DNA from: Paenibacillus_E violae
GTDB lineage: Bacteria > Bacillota > Bacilli > Paenibacillales > NBRC-103111
Length of the DNA: 64,000 nt
Reading direction: 5' to 3'
NCBI RefSeq assembly: GCF_032461945.1
Contig: NZ_JAWCUD010000006.1
Span: forward strand, 124,001 to 188,000
Shown: one piece after another, positions 25,819-34,041 of the stretch
Position numbering within the stretch: the first letter of the stretch is position 1
Layout of the letters: each line of letters opens with the position of its first letter
Translations under genes and position numbers: made by a program
The notes under the pieces: generated by a model
Told to the model about the DNA's origin: nothing
The model's input: the letters and a program-made list of their open reading frames with translations, nothing else
Database searches by the model: none

Positions 25819-26865
25819 TTATCGGATTGGAACGGCATAAACCATCGTGAGCAGCTCATTCAGTTGTTTATGTTTCGTGATATATCCGTTTTCGTCAAAC
25901 CAGCTTAGCAGTGTAGAGCTCGTGGCGTAATAAGCATTAAGAATCAGCTGAATGTCATCGGTTCTGCCTTGGCGCTCTAAATCAGCTATGTACTGTACTT
26001 TTTGATCGTCATTTTCAAACATTAAATCCGTGATGCATATTCGACCGTGGGGTTTCAATACGCGGCGCATTTCGCCTAGGGCCAGTATTTTTTGTTCATC
26101 GGAAATATGGTGCAGGGCAAAGCTGCTCACAATGAAATCGAATTGTCCATCCAGATATGGAATGGCAAGAAAGTTCCCGAGTTTAAGCTCCATCTGCGGA
26201 TGCTTGCGCCCACAGTGCTTCAGCATTTCCTTGGATTGATCAATGCCGGCCATAGGAATGCCCTTATCCAGAAACTTCCCTGCTAAATTCCCCGTCCCAG
26301 TTCCAATATCAAGTCCCCGTTCACCCGCCTTTGGAGCAACCCAGTCGATTGTAGTTTGCAGAGCTTTCTCATAATCCTTATATTCTCTATCATTATTAAC
26401 TACATTGTTGTCATGGTTTAAGGCTTGATGATCGAAATTCCATTTATCATTCCAATTTTTTCTGGTTTCTCTCAATCGTTTGGACCCTTCCGCCAGCAAA
26501 AAAATATCATCTAATGGAAGCGTTTGTTGATATTTTAAAAGATCAATCATCGTATCCGTTGTTTCAATAATTTGTTTGAGCTCCAGCCACTGAGAAAAAA
26601 TGATGGACCGCTGCATTTCCAAATAATATTGTAATTGTTCGGTAACTTCGTCGTCTGCTTGAGGTAATGCTTTTTTAATATCCTCGATCGTCATTCCGGC
26701 TTCTCTTAGCGAAATGATCGTTTGTAACCGCCATACTTCCTTTTCCGTAAATCTTCTATATAAATTGTGTTCTTGCTTGTGGGGGAAAATCAAACCTTTT
26801 TGTTCATAAAAGCGAATGGTTCTTGGAGAAATGTTAAGCTTCTCTGCTAATTCTTTGATTTTCAT
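25819..26865 (-). CDS. MerR regulator fused to a SAM methyltransferase
   Basis: The 348-residue protein begins with a MerR helix-turn-helix (KIKELAEKLNISPRTIRFYEQKGLI) and winged region to about residue 70, then a dimerisation helix (75-115). After a linker a methyltransferase domain has motif I GLDIGTGTGNL (about 185-193), AGIDQS and RVLKPHGRICITD. The effector-binding region of a MerR protein is thus replaced by an enzyme fold. ATG 26865 is preferred over TTG 26871 for RBS spacing from GGAGGG. A palindrome in its promoter suggests autoregulation. Confidence 0.88.
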   Translation of the reverse strand: MKIKELAEKLNISPRTIRFYEQKGLIFPHKQEHNLYRRFTEKEVWRLQTIISLREAGMTIEDIKKALPQADDEVTEQLQYYLEMQRSIIFSQWLELKQIIETTDTMIDLLKYQQTLPLDDIFLLAEGSKRLRETRKNWNDKWNFDHQALNHDNNVVNNDREYKDYEKALQTTIDWVAPKAGERGLDIGTGTGNLAGKFLDKGIPMAGIDQSKEMLKHCGRKHPQMELKLGNFLAIPYLDGQFDFIVSSFALHHISDEQKILALGEMRRVLKPHGRICITDLMFENDDQKVQYIADLERQGRTDDIQLILNAYYATSSTLLSWFDENGYITKHKQLNELLTMVYAVPIR

Positions 26866-26894
26866 ATCCAATCAGCCCTCCTTTCCTTACTAAA

Positions 26895-26907
26895 CCTTAA
26901 CCTAAGG
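26895..26907. promoter_or_regulatory. Putative MerR operator
   Basis: CCTTA-ACC-TAAGG is a perfect inverted repeat 30 bp upstream of the MerR-methyltransferase start. It resembles spacer palindromes of MerR-type promoters. The matching -35 on the minus strand (TTTACT) is weak. Confidence 0.6.
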
Positions 26908-27019
26908 GAAAAGTAAAGTGGGGTTGAGACTGAGTCCTCATAAGGGGAACCTTTTGCTCATAGAAGAATAGAATAAATTGAAAGAGTACTAGCTTGAACT
27001 AGGAAAAGGGGGTGAGTGC

Positions 27020-27700
27020 ATGGTAACTAGACAAGCATTTATCGAGCTGATTGCTCCGATTGCTGTAGAACTTCGTCTGGACAATTCTCCGATATTTCCA
27101 TCTGTTCGTATCGCACAGGCGATTCTGGAGACGGGTGGAAACGTGAATGCGTGGAACAACTTGGTAGGATATAAGGTTGGCAGCGGTGTGCTTACCCCTT
27201 ATTGGACAGGAGAAAGAGTATCGGCCTTGACTTGGGAGATGGTAAACGGCGTGCGTTACGATAATGTGCCTAGTGATTTCCGCACGTATCCAATGATCGA
27301 AGCCTGCTTTCGGGATCAAGATCTCCTCTTCCAGCTGCCCCGATATGTAAATGTAAGAAACGCCAAAAGTCCAGGTGAACAAACACAAGCCTTGCTGAAC
27401 AGCGGCTACGCCACAGATATCGCTTACGCAAGTAAGCTGAATAATTTGATACAAACAAACGGATTAACGAGATATGATGAGGAGGTTGTGAAAATGTTAG
27501 AACAGCTGCAGGCACAAATTGCTGACCTACAGACCAGAATGAGCGCATTAGAGGGACAAGCGGCGCTAAAGGAAGTGCCCGAATGGGCCAAAGCAGCCGT
27601 TGATGCGGCGGTTAAAGCGGGTCTTATTGATACCCCGAAAGACGGAAGTTATGACTTTTACCGATTGTTAACGGTGCTTCATCGCAAAGGAGTTATCTAA
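27020..27700 (+). CDS. GH73-type glucosaminidase domain protein without signal peptide
   Basis: The 226-residue protein's first 150 residues resemble the FlgJ/LytG glucosaminidase fold, with candidate catalytic Glu37 in AQAILETGG and the segment WNNLVGYK. A short coiled coil (about 157-178, EQLQAQIADLQTRMSALEG) and a C-terminal helix pair PEWAKAAVDAAVKAGLI follow. Absence of a signal sequence is unusual for a peptidoglycan hydrolase and is more like phage or spore-associated enzymes. AAGGGGGTGAGTGC precedes ATG 27020. No phage genes are adjacent. Confidence 0.75.
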   Translation: MVTRQAFIELIAPIAVELRLDNSPIFPSVRIAQAILETGGNVNAWNNLVGYKVGSGVLTPYWTGERVSALTWEMVNGVRYDNVPSDFRTYPMIEACFRDQDLLFQLPRYVNVRNAKSPGEQTQALLNSGYATDIAYASKLNNLIQTNGLTRYDEEVVKMLEQLQAQIADLQTRMSALEGQAALKEVPEWAKAAVDAAVKAGLIDTPKDGSYDFYRLLTVLHRKGVI

Positions 27701-27741
27701 CATTGCCGAAAAAAAGAGCCGCAAGTGACGGGGAAACATTC

Positions 27742-27903
27742 CTAGTACACGATGCGGCCTTTAATTTTTACGTTGTCACCATATTTGGCTTTCATAACCT
27801 TGGTTTGCTCTAGCATATACGAGTAAATTTCTTTCAAGCGGTTCTTTTTGGGTTTAATCGTTTCTTTGATTTCGCCATTCAGTACAATATCGTAGACAAT
27901 CAT
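27742..27903 (-). CDS. Small conserved-looking 53-residue protein
   Basis: Minus-strand ATG at 27903 is preceded by AAGGAGTGATAGACC, an excellent RBS. The frame encodes MIVYDIVLNGEIKETIKPKK.. and ends at TAG 27742-27744. Composition is balanced and basic, with alternating hydrophobic residues suggesting a beta strand-helix-strand fold. I do not recognise a family. It is convergent with the GH73 gene. Confidence 0.65.
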   Translation of the reverse strand: MIVYDIVLNGEIKETIKPKKNRLKEIYSYMLEQTKVMKAKYGDNVKIKGRIVY

Positions 27904-28076
27904 GGTCTATCACTCCTTTGATTAACTTTCTAATCGTATTATACGCAATGAATATTAACGGGCGATTAAAAATTCTTTTCAAATTTGTGAACTTCGTTAA
28001 GGAAATATTAAGTATTACGCGGGAAGTCACTAAATGAGTGATCAATTTTTTTTATCGGCATACGCGTAGTCAAGCA

Positions 28077-28175
28077 TGTGTATAACTTTATACACAGTAT
28101 CCCCCAAGCAATCATACCGTCTAGGGGGGATATCAACAATTTACCCACAGGATATACACAATTTTCTGTGGATAA
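28077..28175. promoter_or_regulatory. DnaA-box cluster upstream of sda
   Basis: One perfect box TGTGGATAA (28167-28175) and three one-mismatch boxes occur: TGTGTATAA (28077-28085), TTATACACA (28088-28096) and TTACCCACA (28141-28149). A weaker ATATACACA is at 28152-28160. Between the pairs is an inverted repeat TATCCCCC-N19-GGGGGATA (28098-28132). In B. subtilis DnaA bound at such boxes controls sda. Confidence 0.8.
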
Positions 28176-28243
28176 TGGAACAGTTGTTCTATTTTTAACC
28201 CCATGATAATATAATTACAAATTATAGAATAAAGGTGATTTCA

Positions 28244-28399
28244 GTGAGACAAATTAGCGACGAAACATTGATCGACTCTTATTACAAAGCACTGGATTTG
28301 AGATTAGAATCAGATTTTGTTGATCTATTGCTCGCCGAAATCCAGAGACGGAACTTGAAGCTGCAAGTCTACATCAAGGATGAAGCTCCGCTCAACTAG
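28244..28399 (+). CDS. sda: Sporulation checkpoint inhibitor Sda
   Basis: The 51-residue helical hairpin begins MRQISDETLIDSYYKALDL and continues DFVDLLLAEIQRRNL, matching the known Sda pattern (short N-term, LIDSYxKA, DFIxLIxxEIxRR). Sda binds the dimerisation domain of KinA and blocks sporulation when replication initiation or DNA is perturbed. GTG start at 28244 follows AAAGGTGATT. The upstream DnaA boxes strongly support the assignment. Confidence 0.9.
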   Translation: MRQISDETLIDSYYKALDLRLESDFVDLLLAEIQRRNLKLQVYIKDEAPLN

Positions 28400-28435
28400 C
28401 GGGGGTAACGGATACTTATCTAAGAGAGTTTATGC

Positions 28436-28687
28436 TCATAGATTTGGTATCTGAATGGTTAAACTATGCATACAATCGGGGCAATTGAGCAAATGAAGGC
28501 ATTCACCACCATGACCCGACAAGGTGCCGTCCGAATCGGACAAAGAGTACACTTCAATCTCCCTATAAGGGGAGTAGGGACCAAGGTAGTCGCTTAGTCT
28601 GCCGCTATCACACATGGCATGTGAGCACACGGGGCAGTCGGTGGTTAATTCCTGCAGGCCATTGCAAACCGGACATATAGATGACAA
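28436..28687 (-). CDS. Small zinc-ribbon-like protein
   Basis: The 83-residue protein carries CPVC, CPVC and a later CPDC pair, with additional Cys and His between, consistent with one or two zinc ribbons. TTG 28687 is the start: AGGAGG is eight bases upstream and the residues after it are conserved-looking. The RBS lies inside a hairpin (see 28689-28735). Function is unknown. Confidence 0.7.
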   Translation of the reverse strand: MSSICPVCNGLQELTTDCPVCSHAMCDSGRLSDYLGPYSPYREIEVYSLSDSDGTLSGHGGECLHLLNCPDCMHSLTIQIPNL

Positions 28688-28688
28688 A

Positions 28689-28735
28689 GGGGTATTCCTC
28701 CTAATCCGAAGATTAGGTATAGAATACCCCTTTTT
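28689..28735. terminator. Two-tier hairpin: + strand terminator and RBS-embedding leader
   Basis: GGGGTATTC/GAATACCCC (28689-28697 with 28722-28730) encloses CCTAATC-CGAA-GATTAGG (28700-28717). On the plus strand five T follow, so it may end the sda transcript. On the minus strand it has a UUCG loop and contains the AGGAGG of the zinc-ribbon gene in its 3' arm and internal loop. Confidence 0.7.
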
Positions 28736-28753
28736 ATGTAGAAAGATTATGAT

Positions 28754-29755
28754 TTAGAATTTCAAATTGGAGCTATGTCCTGGTGAAAGCTTAGCTGTTG
28801 GATCGATATAAACTTTGGCATTATTAATCGCCGTAGGTGCTTCGCCGAAGCCAACAGCAATCAATTTCAATTTGCCCGGATATGTCGTGATATCCCCTGC
28901 AGCAAAGATGCCCGGAATGTTCGTTTCCATTCTGGAGTCAACAACGATTGAGCCATTCTCAATGTTAAGTCCCCACTCAGCAATCGGACCAAGGGAAGAT
29001 ACGAATCCGAAGTTAACAATCACAGCATCGACATCATGCACGGTTTCCTCGCCCGACTTGATATCTTTGAGCGTAACTTGCTCAATGCGGTCGCTGCCTT
29101 GAAGTTTCGTAATTTCTGTAGGCGTTACGATGTTTACTTTGGAGTTCATCAGGTTCTCAACACTATGCTCGTGTGCGCGGAATTTATCACGACGGTGGAT
29201 TAACGTCACTTTCTCAGCAATCGGCTCAAGCATGAGCGCCCAGTCTACCGCGGAATCGCCGCCACCGCTGATCAATACTTTTTGACCGGCAAATGCGTTC
29301 AAATCGCTTACGAAGTAGTGCAGGTTCTTTTTCTCGTATTGTGCTGCTTCCGGAAGTTCCAAGCGACGCGGTTCGAATGCGCCAACTCCACCTGTGATGA
29401 TAACGGCACGGCTAGTGTGCGTACCTTTGTCCGTTGTGATTTCGAAAAGACGCTCTTCTTTTTTAACAACTTGATGTACTTTCTCTTCTAGGCAAACATC
29501 TATAGGAAAGTGTTTCATTTGAGCTAGTAAGTTGTTGACTAAATCTTGCGCCGTTACTTTCGGGAATCCGGCTACGTCATAAATGTACTTCTCAGGGTAA
29601 AGCGCGGCAAGCTGTCCACCTAGTTGCGGCATGCTTTCAATAATTTTCACGGACGCATGGCGCATTCCAGCGTAGAAGGATGCGAACATCCCAGCAGGTC
29701 CACCACCGATGACAATAATATCAACGATGTCTTGATTAGTTTCTTTCTCGATCAT
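28754..29755 (-). CDS. yumC: Ferredoxin/flavodoxin-NADP reductase, YumC type
   Basis: The 333-residue thioredoxin-reductase-like flavoprotein has FAD motif GGGPAGMFA, NADP motif GGGDSAVDWA and C-terminal AAGDITTYPGKLKLIAVGFGEA. It lacks the CxxC of thioredoxin reductase, as expected for YumC-type ferredoxin-NADP reductase. ATG 29755 is chosen because GGAGGAG is seven bases upstream; ATG 29776 lies before that RBS. It supplies reduced ferredoxin/flavodoxin or IsdG-type partners; the partner is not shown here. Confidence 0.92.
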   Translation of the reverse strand: MIEKETNQDIVDIIVIGGGPAGMFASFYAGMRHASVKIIESMPQLGGQLAALYPEKYIYDVAGFPKVTAQDLVNNLLAQMKHFPIDVCLEEKVHQVVKKEERLFEITTDKGTHTSRAVIITGGVGAFEPRRLELPEAAQYEKKNLHYFVSDLNAFAGQKVLISGGGDSAVDWALMLEPIAEKVTLIHRRDKFRAHEHSVENLMNSKVNIVTPTEITKLQGSDRIEQVTLKDIKSGEETVHDVDAVIVNFGFVSSLGPIAEWGLNIENGSIVVDSRMETNIPGIFAAGDITTYPGKLKLIAVGFGEAPTAINNAKVYIDPTAKLSPGHSSNLKF

Positions 29756-30189
29756 TGTTAAACTCCTCCGATTCATTTCCTTTGATGTGCCATTATTCTG
29801 AGAATTGCAAGAATTGCCACAATCATTATTCCATTATAAACGTCTCTTCTAATGAAGGAAACAGAAAAGTGTGAATTCTTTATATAAATCGCTTATAAAT
29901 ATGATAAGTAATGCTTACAATGGTTGGACAGGGCTGAAGCGGCTGTAAGCTTGATTTTAAGCCAAAATAGCACTTGATCTTTACTAATTTAAATTATATT
30001 ATATCATGAGAATCGGTTTACCATGTTGTGACGAAATTCGTGCTTTTTGATGCATTTTTTGATCATCATAAATCATTGCGTGAGAGAGCAAACTAGAGGC
30101 AGTATACGACTTTTGAAACTGTTTGTGTAAATTTTCACAAGATAGAGAAACCATGGGACAATAAAATCGGATATGGAAGTGAGAGAGAC
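29756..30189. other. 434-bp intergenic region between yumC and NDH-2
   Basis: AT-rich and without a credible gene. It must hold both divergent promoters. The only clear signal is the Rex box at 30123-30140. Confidence 0.6.
30123..30140. promoter_or_regulatory. Rex operator
   Basis: TTGTGTAAATTTTCACAA matches the Rex consensus TTGTGAA-W4-TTCACAA with one mismatch (T for A at position 6). It ends 49 bp before the NDH-2 ATG. Rex senses the NADH/NAD ratio and represses ndh in Bacillus. Confidence 0.78.
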
Positions 30190-31380
30190 ATGAGTAGAAT
30201 ACCAAGAATCGTTATTCTAGGAGCCGGTTACGGCGGGATTCTTTCTGCAATTCGATTGCAAAAAGAATTAAATTACAATGAAGCTGATGTAACGCTCGTA
30301 AACAAGCATGATTACCATTATATTACCACGCATCTCCATATGCCTGCTGCAGGGACAGATAATCCTGAAAATGCACGCGTGAACATTCTGAAATTGATTG
30401 ATGAGTTCAAAGTGGATTTCGTGAAATCGACTGTTACTCAAATCCGTCCGCATGAGAAAAAGGTTATTCTCGAAGACGGTACGCTTTCTTACGACTACCT
30501 AGTTATCGGTCTTGGCGGCGAAGCTGAAACGTTCGGAATCCCTGGACTTAAAGAATACGCGCTGAATATTCGCAGCATCAACAGTGTTCGCTTCATCCGC
30601 GAGCACATTGAGTACCAATTCGCGAAATACAAGCGTGAACCGGATCGCAAAGATTACTTGACATTCGTTATCGGTGGAGCTGGGTTTACTGGTATTGAAT
30701 TCATTGGTGAACTTGCAGACCGTATTCCACAGCTTTGCAAAGAGTTCGACGTCGATCCTTCCCTCGTGAAGATTTATAATATTGAAGCTGCTCCAACAGC
30801 GCTGCCAGGTTTTGACCCTGAGCTGGTTGAGTATGCGATGAAAATTCTAACGGACAAAGGCATCACGTTCAAAATCGGCACAGCGATTAAAGAATGCACT
30901 CCGGAAGGCGTTCTGATCGCGGGCGATGAGTTTATCAAGGCTGCAACTGTTGTATGGACGGGCGGTATCCGCGGTAACCACATGCTAGATGAGGCAGGAT
31001 TTGAAACGATGCGCGGCAGAATTAAAGTTGATGAGTACCTGCGTGCTCCTCAATTCGACAATATCTATGTTGTTGGTGACTGTTCCATCGTCATGAACGA
31101 TGAAGGCCGACCATACCCTCCAACAGCACAAATCGCCATGCAGCAAGGGGAAGCTGTGGCACATAACCTGATTGCTTCCATTCGCGGTTCGCAAATGAAA
31201 ACATTCAAATTCTCCAACAAAGGTACAGTGGCTTCCTTGGGTAAAGGACAAGCCATCGGAATTGTTGGTTCCCGTAAACTCAAAGGTAATGTAGCAGCCA
31301 TGATGAAAAAAGTGGTTGATATGAGATACCTCTACATTATCGGCGGAATTCCGCTCGTTATTCGTAAAGGGCGTTTCTAG
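30190..31380 (+). CDS. ndh: Type II NADH dehydrogenase
   Basis: A single-subunit, non-proton-pumping NADH:quinone oxidoreductase at the inner membrane face. The 396 residues include FAD motif GAGYGGI, NAD motif GGAGFTGIEF (about 160-170), VWTGGI and YVVGDCS, plus the quinone-site AQ..QG helix (PTAQIAMQQG) and a C-terminal amphipathic helix. GTGAGAGAGAC precedes the ATG. Equivalent to B. subtilis YumB/Ndh in context. The upstream Rex box fits redox control. Confidence 0.92.
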   Translation: MSRIPRIVILGAGYGGILSAIRLQKELNYNEADVTLVNKHDYHYITTHLHMPAAGTDNPENARVNILKLIDEFKVDFVKSTVTQIRPHEKKVILEDGTLSYDYLVIGLGGEAETFGIPGLKEYALNIRSINSVRFIREHIEYQFAKYKREPDRKDYLTFVIGGAGFTGIEFIGELADRIPQLCKEFDVDPSLVKIYNIEAAPTALPGFDPELVEYAMKILTDKGITFKIGTAIKECTPEGVLIAGDEFIKAATVVWTGGIRGNHMLDEAGFETMRGRIKVDEYLRAPQFDNIYVVGDCSIVMNDEGRPYPPTAQIAMQQGEAVAHNLIASIRGSQMKTFKFSNKGTVASLGKGQAIGIVGSRKLKGNVAAMMKKVVDMRYLYIIGGIPLVIRKGRF

Positions 31381-31407
31381 TCATCATTCGTAAACGGGGG
31401 GATCGCT

Positions 31408-31689
31408 ATGCGGCACTGCAGTGTCCAAGTAAGAGGACTTCTTACCCGGGATGAACTGGATCGTTACAATGGACTGATTGAAGTCGGTCATTTTCTGGAG
31501 ACGGAGAAACGTTACGATCATGTAGCAGTTGTACAAAAGGAAATTGATATCCTCATCCTTCCAGCCATCGAACGGTTGAAAGAAAAGAGTCGGCAGCGTG
31601 ATCGCGATACCGAGGCGTATCTCGCACGCAAAGCGCAGATGGAAGCCGAACTTGCCGCTGCGCTCCGTGACGACGATGATGAGGATTAA
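31408..31689 (+). CDS. Small helical protein downstream of NDH-2
   Basis: The 93-residue product is charged and largely helical, with a Glu/Arg-rich C-terminal helix ending in an acidic tail (RDDDDED). GGGGGGATCGCT precedes the ATG, 27 bp after ndh, so cotranscription is likely. No recognisable domain. Followed by a terminator. Confidence 0.7.
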   Translation: MRHCSVQVRGLLTRDELDRYNGLIEVGHFLETEKRYDHVAVVQKEIDILILPAIERLKEKSRQRDRDTEAYLARKAQMEAELAAALRDDDDED

Positions 31690-31697
31690 TCCATGAA

Positions 31698-31733
31698 GGA
31701 AGCTTGCTCTTAGAGGGCAGGCTTTCTTTTTTT
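31698..31733 (+). terminator. Terminator of the ndh unit
   Basis: GGAAGCTTGC pairs with GCAGGCTTTC (including G-U pairs), then a seven-T run. Confidence 0.75.
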
Positions 31734-31748
31734 ACTTGGCAGGATGAC

Positions 31749-31780
31749 AAAAAGAAGGACAGGCAAGAGGCCCATCCTTC
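31749..31780 (-). terminator. Terminator of hemQ
   Basis: On the minus strand GAAGGA..GGGC pairs with GCCT..TCCTTC and is followed by five T, 15 bp past the hemQ stop. Confidence 0.8.
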
Positions 31781-31794
31781 GATGTTCTATAAAA

Positions 31795-32541
31795 TTAAAC
31801 CGTAATGAGTTTAGTAAACTTCTCAGGTGTAAGCAAGTTACCCACGTAGAAATCACCGAATTCACCGAAACGTGCGCTCACTTCATCAAAACGCATTTCA
31901 TAAACGAGCTTTTTGAAATGCAGAGGATCGTCGGAGAACAGCGTTACGCCCCACTCCCAATCATCCAGACCAACAGAACCCGTGATGATTTGTTTCACTT
32001 TGCCAGCGTATGTACGGCCAATCATGCCGTGGCTGCGCATCATCGTTTTGCGATCGTCCGCAGGGAGCATGTACCAGTTGTCATTGCCTTCGCGACGCTT
32101 ATTCATCGGATAGAAGCAGATGTGCTTCGCTTTAGGCAGCGTTGGCTTCAAGCGCGCCTGAATCTCTGGATCATCCGCAGGGTCAACGCCAGGCTTAGCT
32201 AAGTAACTGCTTAATTCAACGATAGAAACATAGGAATATACCGGGATTGTAAAAGCGGCGAAGCTGGATTTATTAAAAGCATTTTCCAAATCATTCAGTT
32301 CTTCTAACGTTTCGCGCAATTGCATGAATACAAAATCAGCTTTCTGTCCAACGATGCTATATACGGCAGTGCTGCCTAATTTATCGTTTTCAATTTGCTG
32401 CCAATCGGACAAGAATGTATTCAGCTCTTCCGTTGCATGTTTACGCTCTTGCGGGGTTGCGGCATGCCATGCGTTCCAGTCAATCATCCGGAAATCATGG
32501 AGCGCATACCAGCCTTCCAGCGTTTGTACGGCTTCACTCAT
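31795..32541 (-). CDS. hemQ: Coproheme decarboxylase HemQ
   Basis: A chlorite-dismutase-fold enzyme that converts coproheme III to heme b with peroxide in the coproporphyrin-dependent pathway of Gram-positive bacteria. The 248 residues include GWYALHDFR, FVFMQLRETLEELN, YPMNKRR and the His-containing MMRSHGMIGRTYAGKV region that supplies the proximal heme ligand. The ATG at 32541 is used; the earlier ATG 32559 overlaps the GGAGG RBS. It sits among other respiratory genes. Confidence 0.93.
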   Translation of the reverse strand: MSEAVQTLEGWYALHDFRMIDWNAWHAATPQERKHATEELNTFLSDWQQIENDKLGSTAVYSIVGQKADFVFMQLRETLEELNDLENAFNKSSFAAFTIPVYSYVSIVELSSYLAKPGVDPADDPEIQARLKPTLPKAKHICFYPMNKRREGNDNWYMLPADDRKTMMRSHGMIGRTYAGKVKQIITGSVGLDDWEWGVTLFSDDPLHFKKLVYEMRFDEVSARFGEFGDFYVGNLLTPEKFTKLITV

Positions 32542-32720
32542 GAGTGTTCCTCCATTCAAAGCTAATATCCCCTACATTGTATCCAATTCATGGGGAAAGG
32601 GCAAATGAACAAAGGGTGAAGTGGAAAATGTTCAATTTGTGTACACTTTACCTGTGCGATCTCGTGGATTACAATGATAAGAAAGCGGAAGATGAGTTTC
32701 TTAATTAGGGGGATCAGACA

Positions 32721-33005
32721 TTGCTGCAGATGATTATTGCCACTGTCTTAATGATGGTGTTATTTTTTGGAATCGGTTTTATTTTGAACATGTTGATGAA
32801 GACCACATGGTTTCCACTCTATGCGTTTATCGCACTGGTGATTGGCGTTGTGATCTACGGCTCAATGGGGTCGGCCTCTTTTTTATCCAGCGGGGAAAGC
32901 TTTACGATTGTTGATATCGTTCCGGCTATAGGTGGATTAGTTGGCGCTATTCTTAGTGGGTCAGCAATTAAAACACTGCGTGTCAAAGGCTTCAAAATGT
33001 TCTAA
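32721..33005 (+). CDS. YuiB-like small membrane protein
   Basis: The 94-residue protein has two or three hydrophobic segments (about 5-25, 32-50, 68-85), beginning with FFGIGFILNMLMKTTWFPLY, which matches the YuiB pattern known beside yumB in Bacillus. The TTG start 32721 follows AGGGGGAT. No function is established. Confidence 0.75.
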   Translation: MLQMIIATVLMMVLFFGIGFILNMLMKTTWFPLYAFIALVIGVVIYGSMGSASFLSSGESFTIVDIVPAIGGLVGAILSGSAIKTLRVKGFKMF

Positions 33006-33077
33006 TGTAATAATAAAAGGCAAAGCGGGCTACGATAAGGTGAAGTTCTTGAACATGACCTGACGGAGGAGACGACT

Positions 33078-33962
33078 TTGCCTTTTGCCCATTTAAAAGG
33101 GACGATTCTGAATTATGAGATTTCAGGAACCGGCATCCCGATTGTGTTTATCCATCCGCCTCTGTTAACTTCAGAGGCTTTCTTTTATCAAAAAAAGCAG
33201 TTATCCCACCATTTCCAGGTGATCACATTTGATATTCGCGGCCATGGGTCCAGCCAAGCATCGGAACGCCCGCTCAGTATGGAGCTGATGGCACGGGATG
33301 TTCGAATGCTGCTCGATGAAATCGGGATAGAACAGGCTTATCTATGCGGGTATTCCACAGGCGGGATGGTCCTTCTGGAAGCGCTTTTAGCTTATCCTGA
33401 GCGTTTCCTTGGAGGAATCGTGGTGAGCGGCATGTCGGAATTGACCGATGTATATAACAAAATCAGGGTGTGGATGGCGTGTAATATGACCGGCCCGGTT
33501 ATGCTGATGAATCTGTTGAAGAAAGCCATCACGAACGGAAACGCAGACAATCCCGCCACTTACCGCCAGCTGTATGAAAGCTCGCTGAAAGACTCGTCCG
33601 ATGATGTCTGTATGTATTTTAGGCAAACCATTGCTTATTCCTGCACGCATCGACTCCGAAATATTAAGCATCCGATCTTATTAATGTTTGGTAGTAAGGA
33701 TCGTTCTTTTCATCGGTATGCCCATTTGCTTCACTCGGGTCTGCCCCATAGCTCACTCTATTTCTTAAAAGATGCGAAGCATCAAATTCCGATCAAAAAC
33801 GCAGCCAAGATGAATGATCTGATTCGCCTGTGGGTGGAGAGTCTGGAGAATCAGCACACAGAGCGAGGACTGCTCGATTTGGCGATTGCGAGGAAATTGA
33901 ACCCTGCCATGTACGGAGAAGATACCCGATCCAGCGAGGAAAATGGGATTTCCCCTGACTGA
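33078..33962 (+). CDS. Alpha/beta hydrolase
   Basis: The 294-residue alpha/beta fold has nucleophile elbow GYSTGG, oxyanion-region VFIHPPLL, DIRGHGSS, an Asp in FGSKDRS and His in KDAKHQIP, giving a complete Ser-Asp-His triad. A C-terminal extension of about 35 residues after the last helix is polar. The start is TTG 33078 with GGAGGAGACGAC. Substrate is unknown. It terminates at a strong bidirectional hairpin. Confidence 0.88.
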   Translation: MPFAHLKGTILNYEISGTGIPIVFIHPPLLTSEAFFYQKKQLSHHFQVITFDIRGHGSSQASERPLSMELMARDVRMLLDEIGIEQAYLCGYSTGGMVLLEALLAYPERFLGGIVVSGMSELTDVYNKIRVWMACNMTGPVMLMNLLKKAITNGNADNPATYRQLYESSLKDSSDDVCMYFRQTIAYSCTHRLRNIKHPILLMFGSKDRSFHRYAHLLHSGLPHSSLYFLKDAKHQIPIKNAAKMNDLIRLWVESLENQHTERGLLDLAIARKLNPAMYGEDTRSSEENGISPD

Positions 33963-33990
33963 ATCCGGCATGTGTGAAATAAGTCTCATA

Positions 33991-34040
33991 AGGGGATGTC
34001 CACAGGTCATATTCAAACCTGGAGAACATCCCCATTTTCT
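33991..34040. terminator. Bidirectional terminator
   Basis: GGGGATGT..CAGGT pairs with ACCTG..ACATCCCC around a 9-base loop, followed by ATTTTCTTTT. It separates converging genes and abuts the stop codon of the oxidoreductase. Confidence 0.85.
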
Positions 34041-34041
34041 T

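Noticed and set aside
27020..27700. Prophage lysis module
   Set aside because: No holin, tail, integrase or other phage gene lies around the GH73-like gene.
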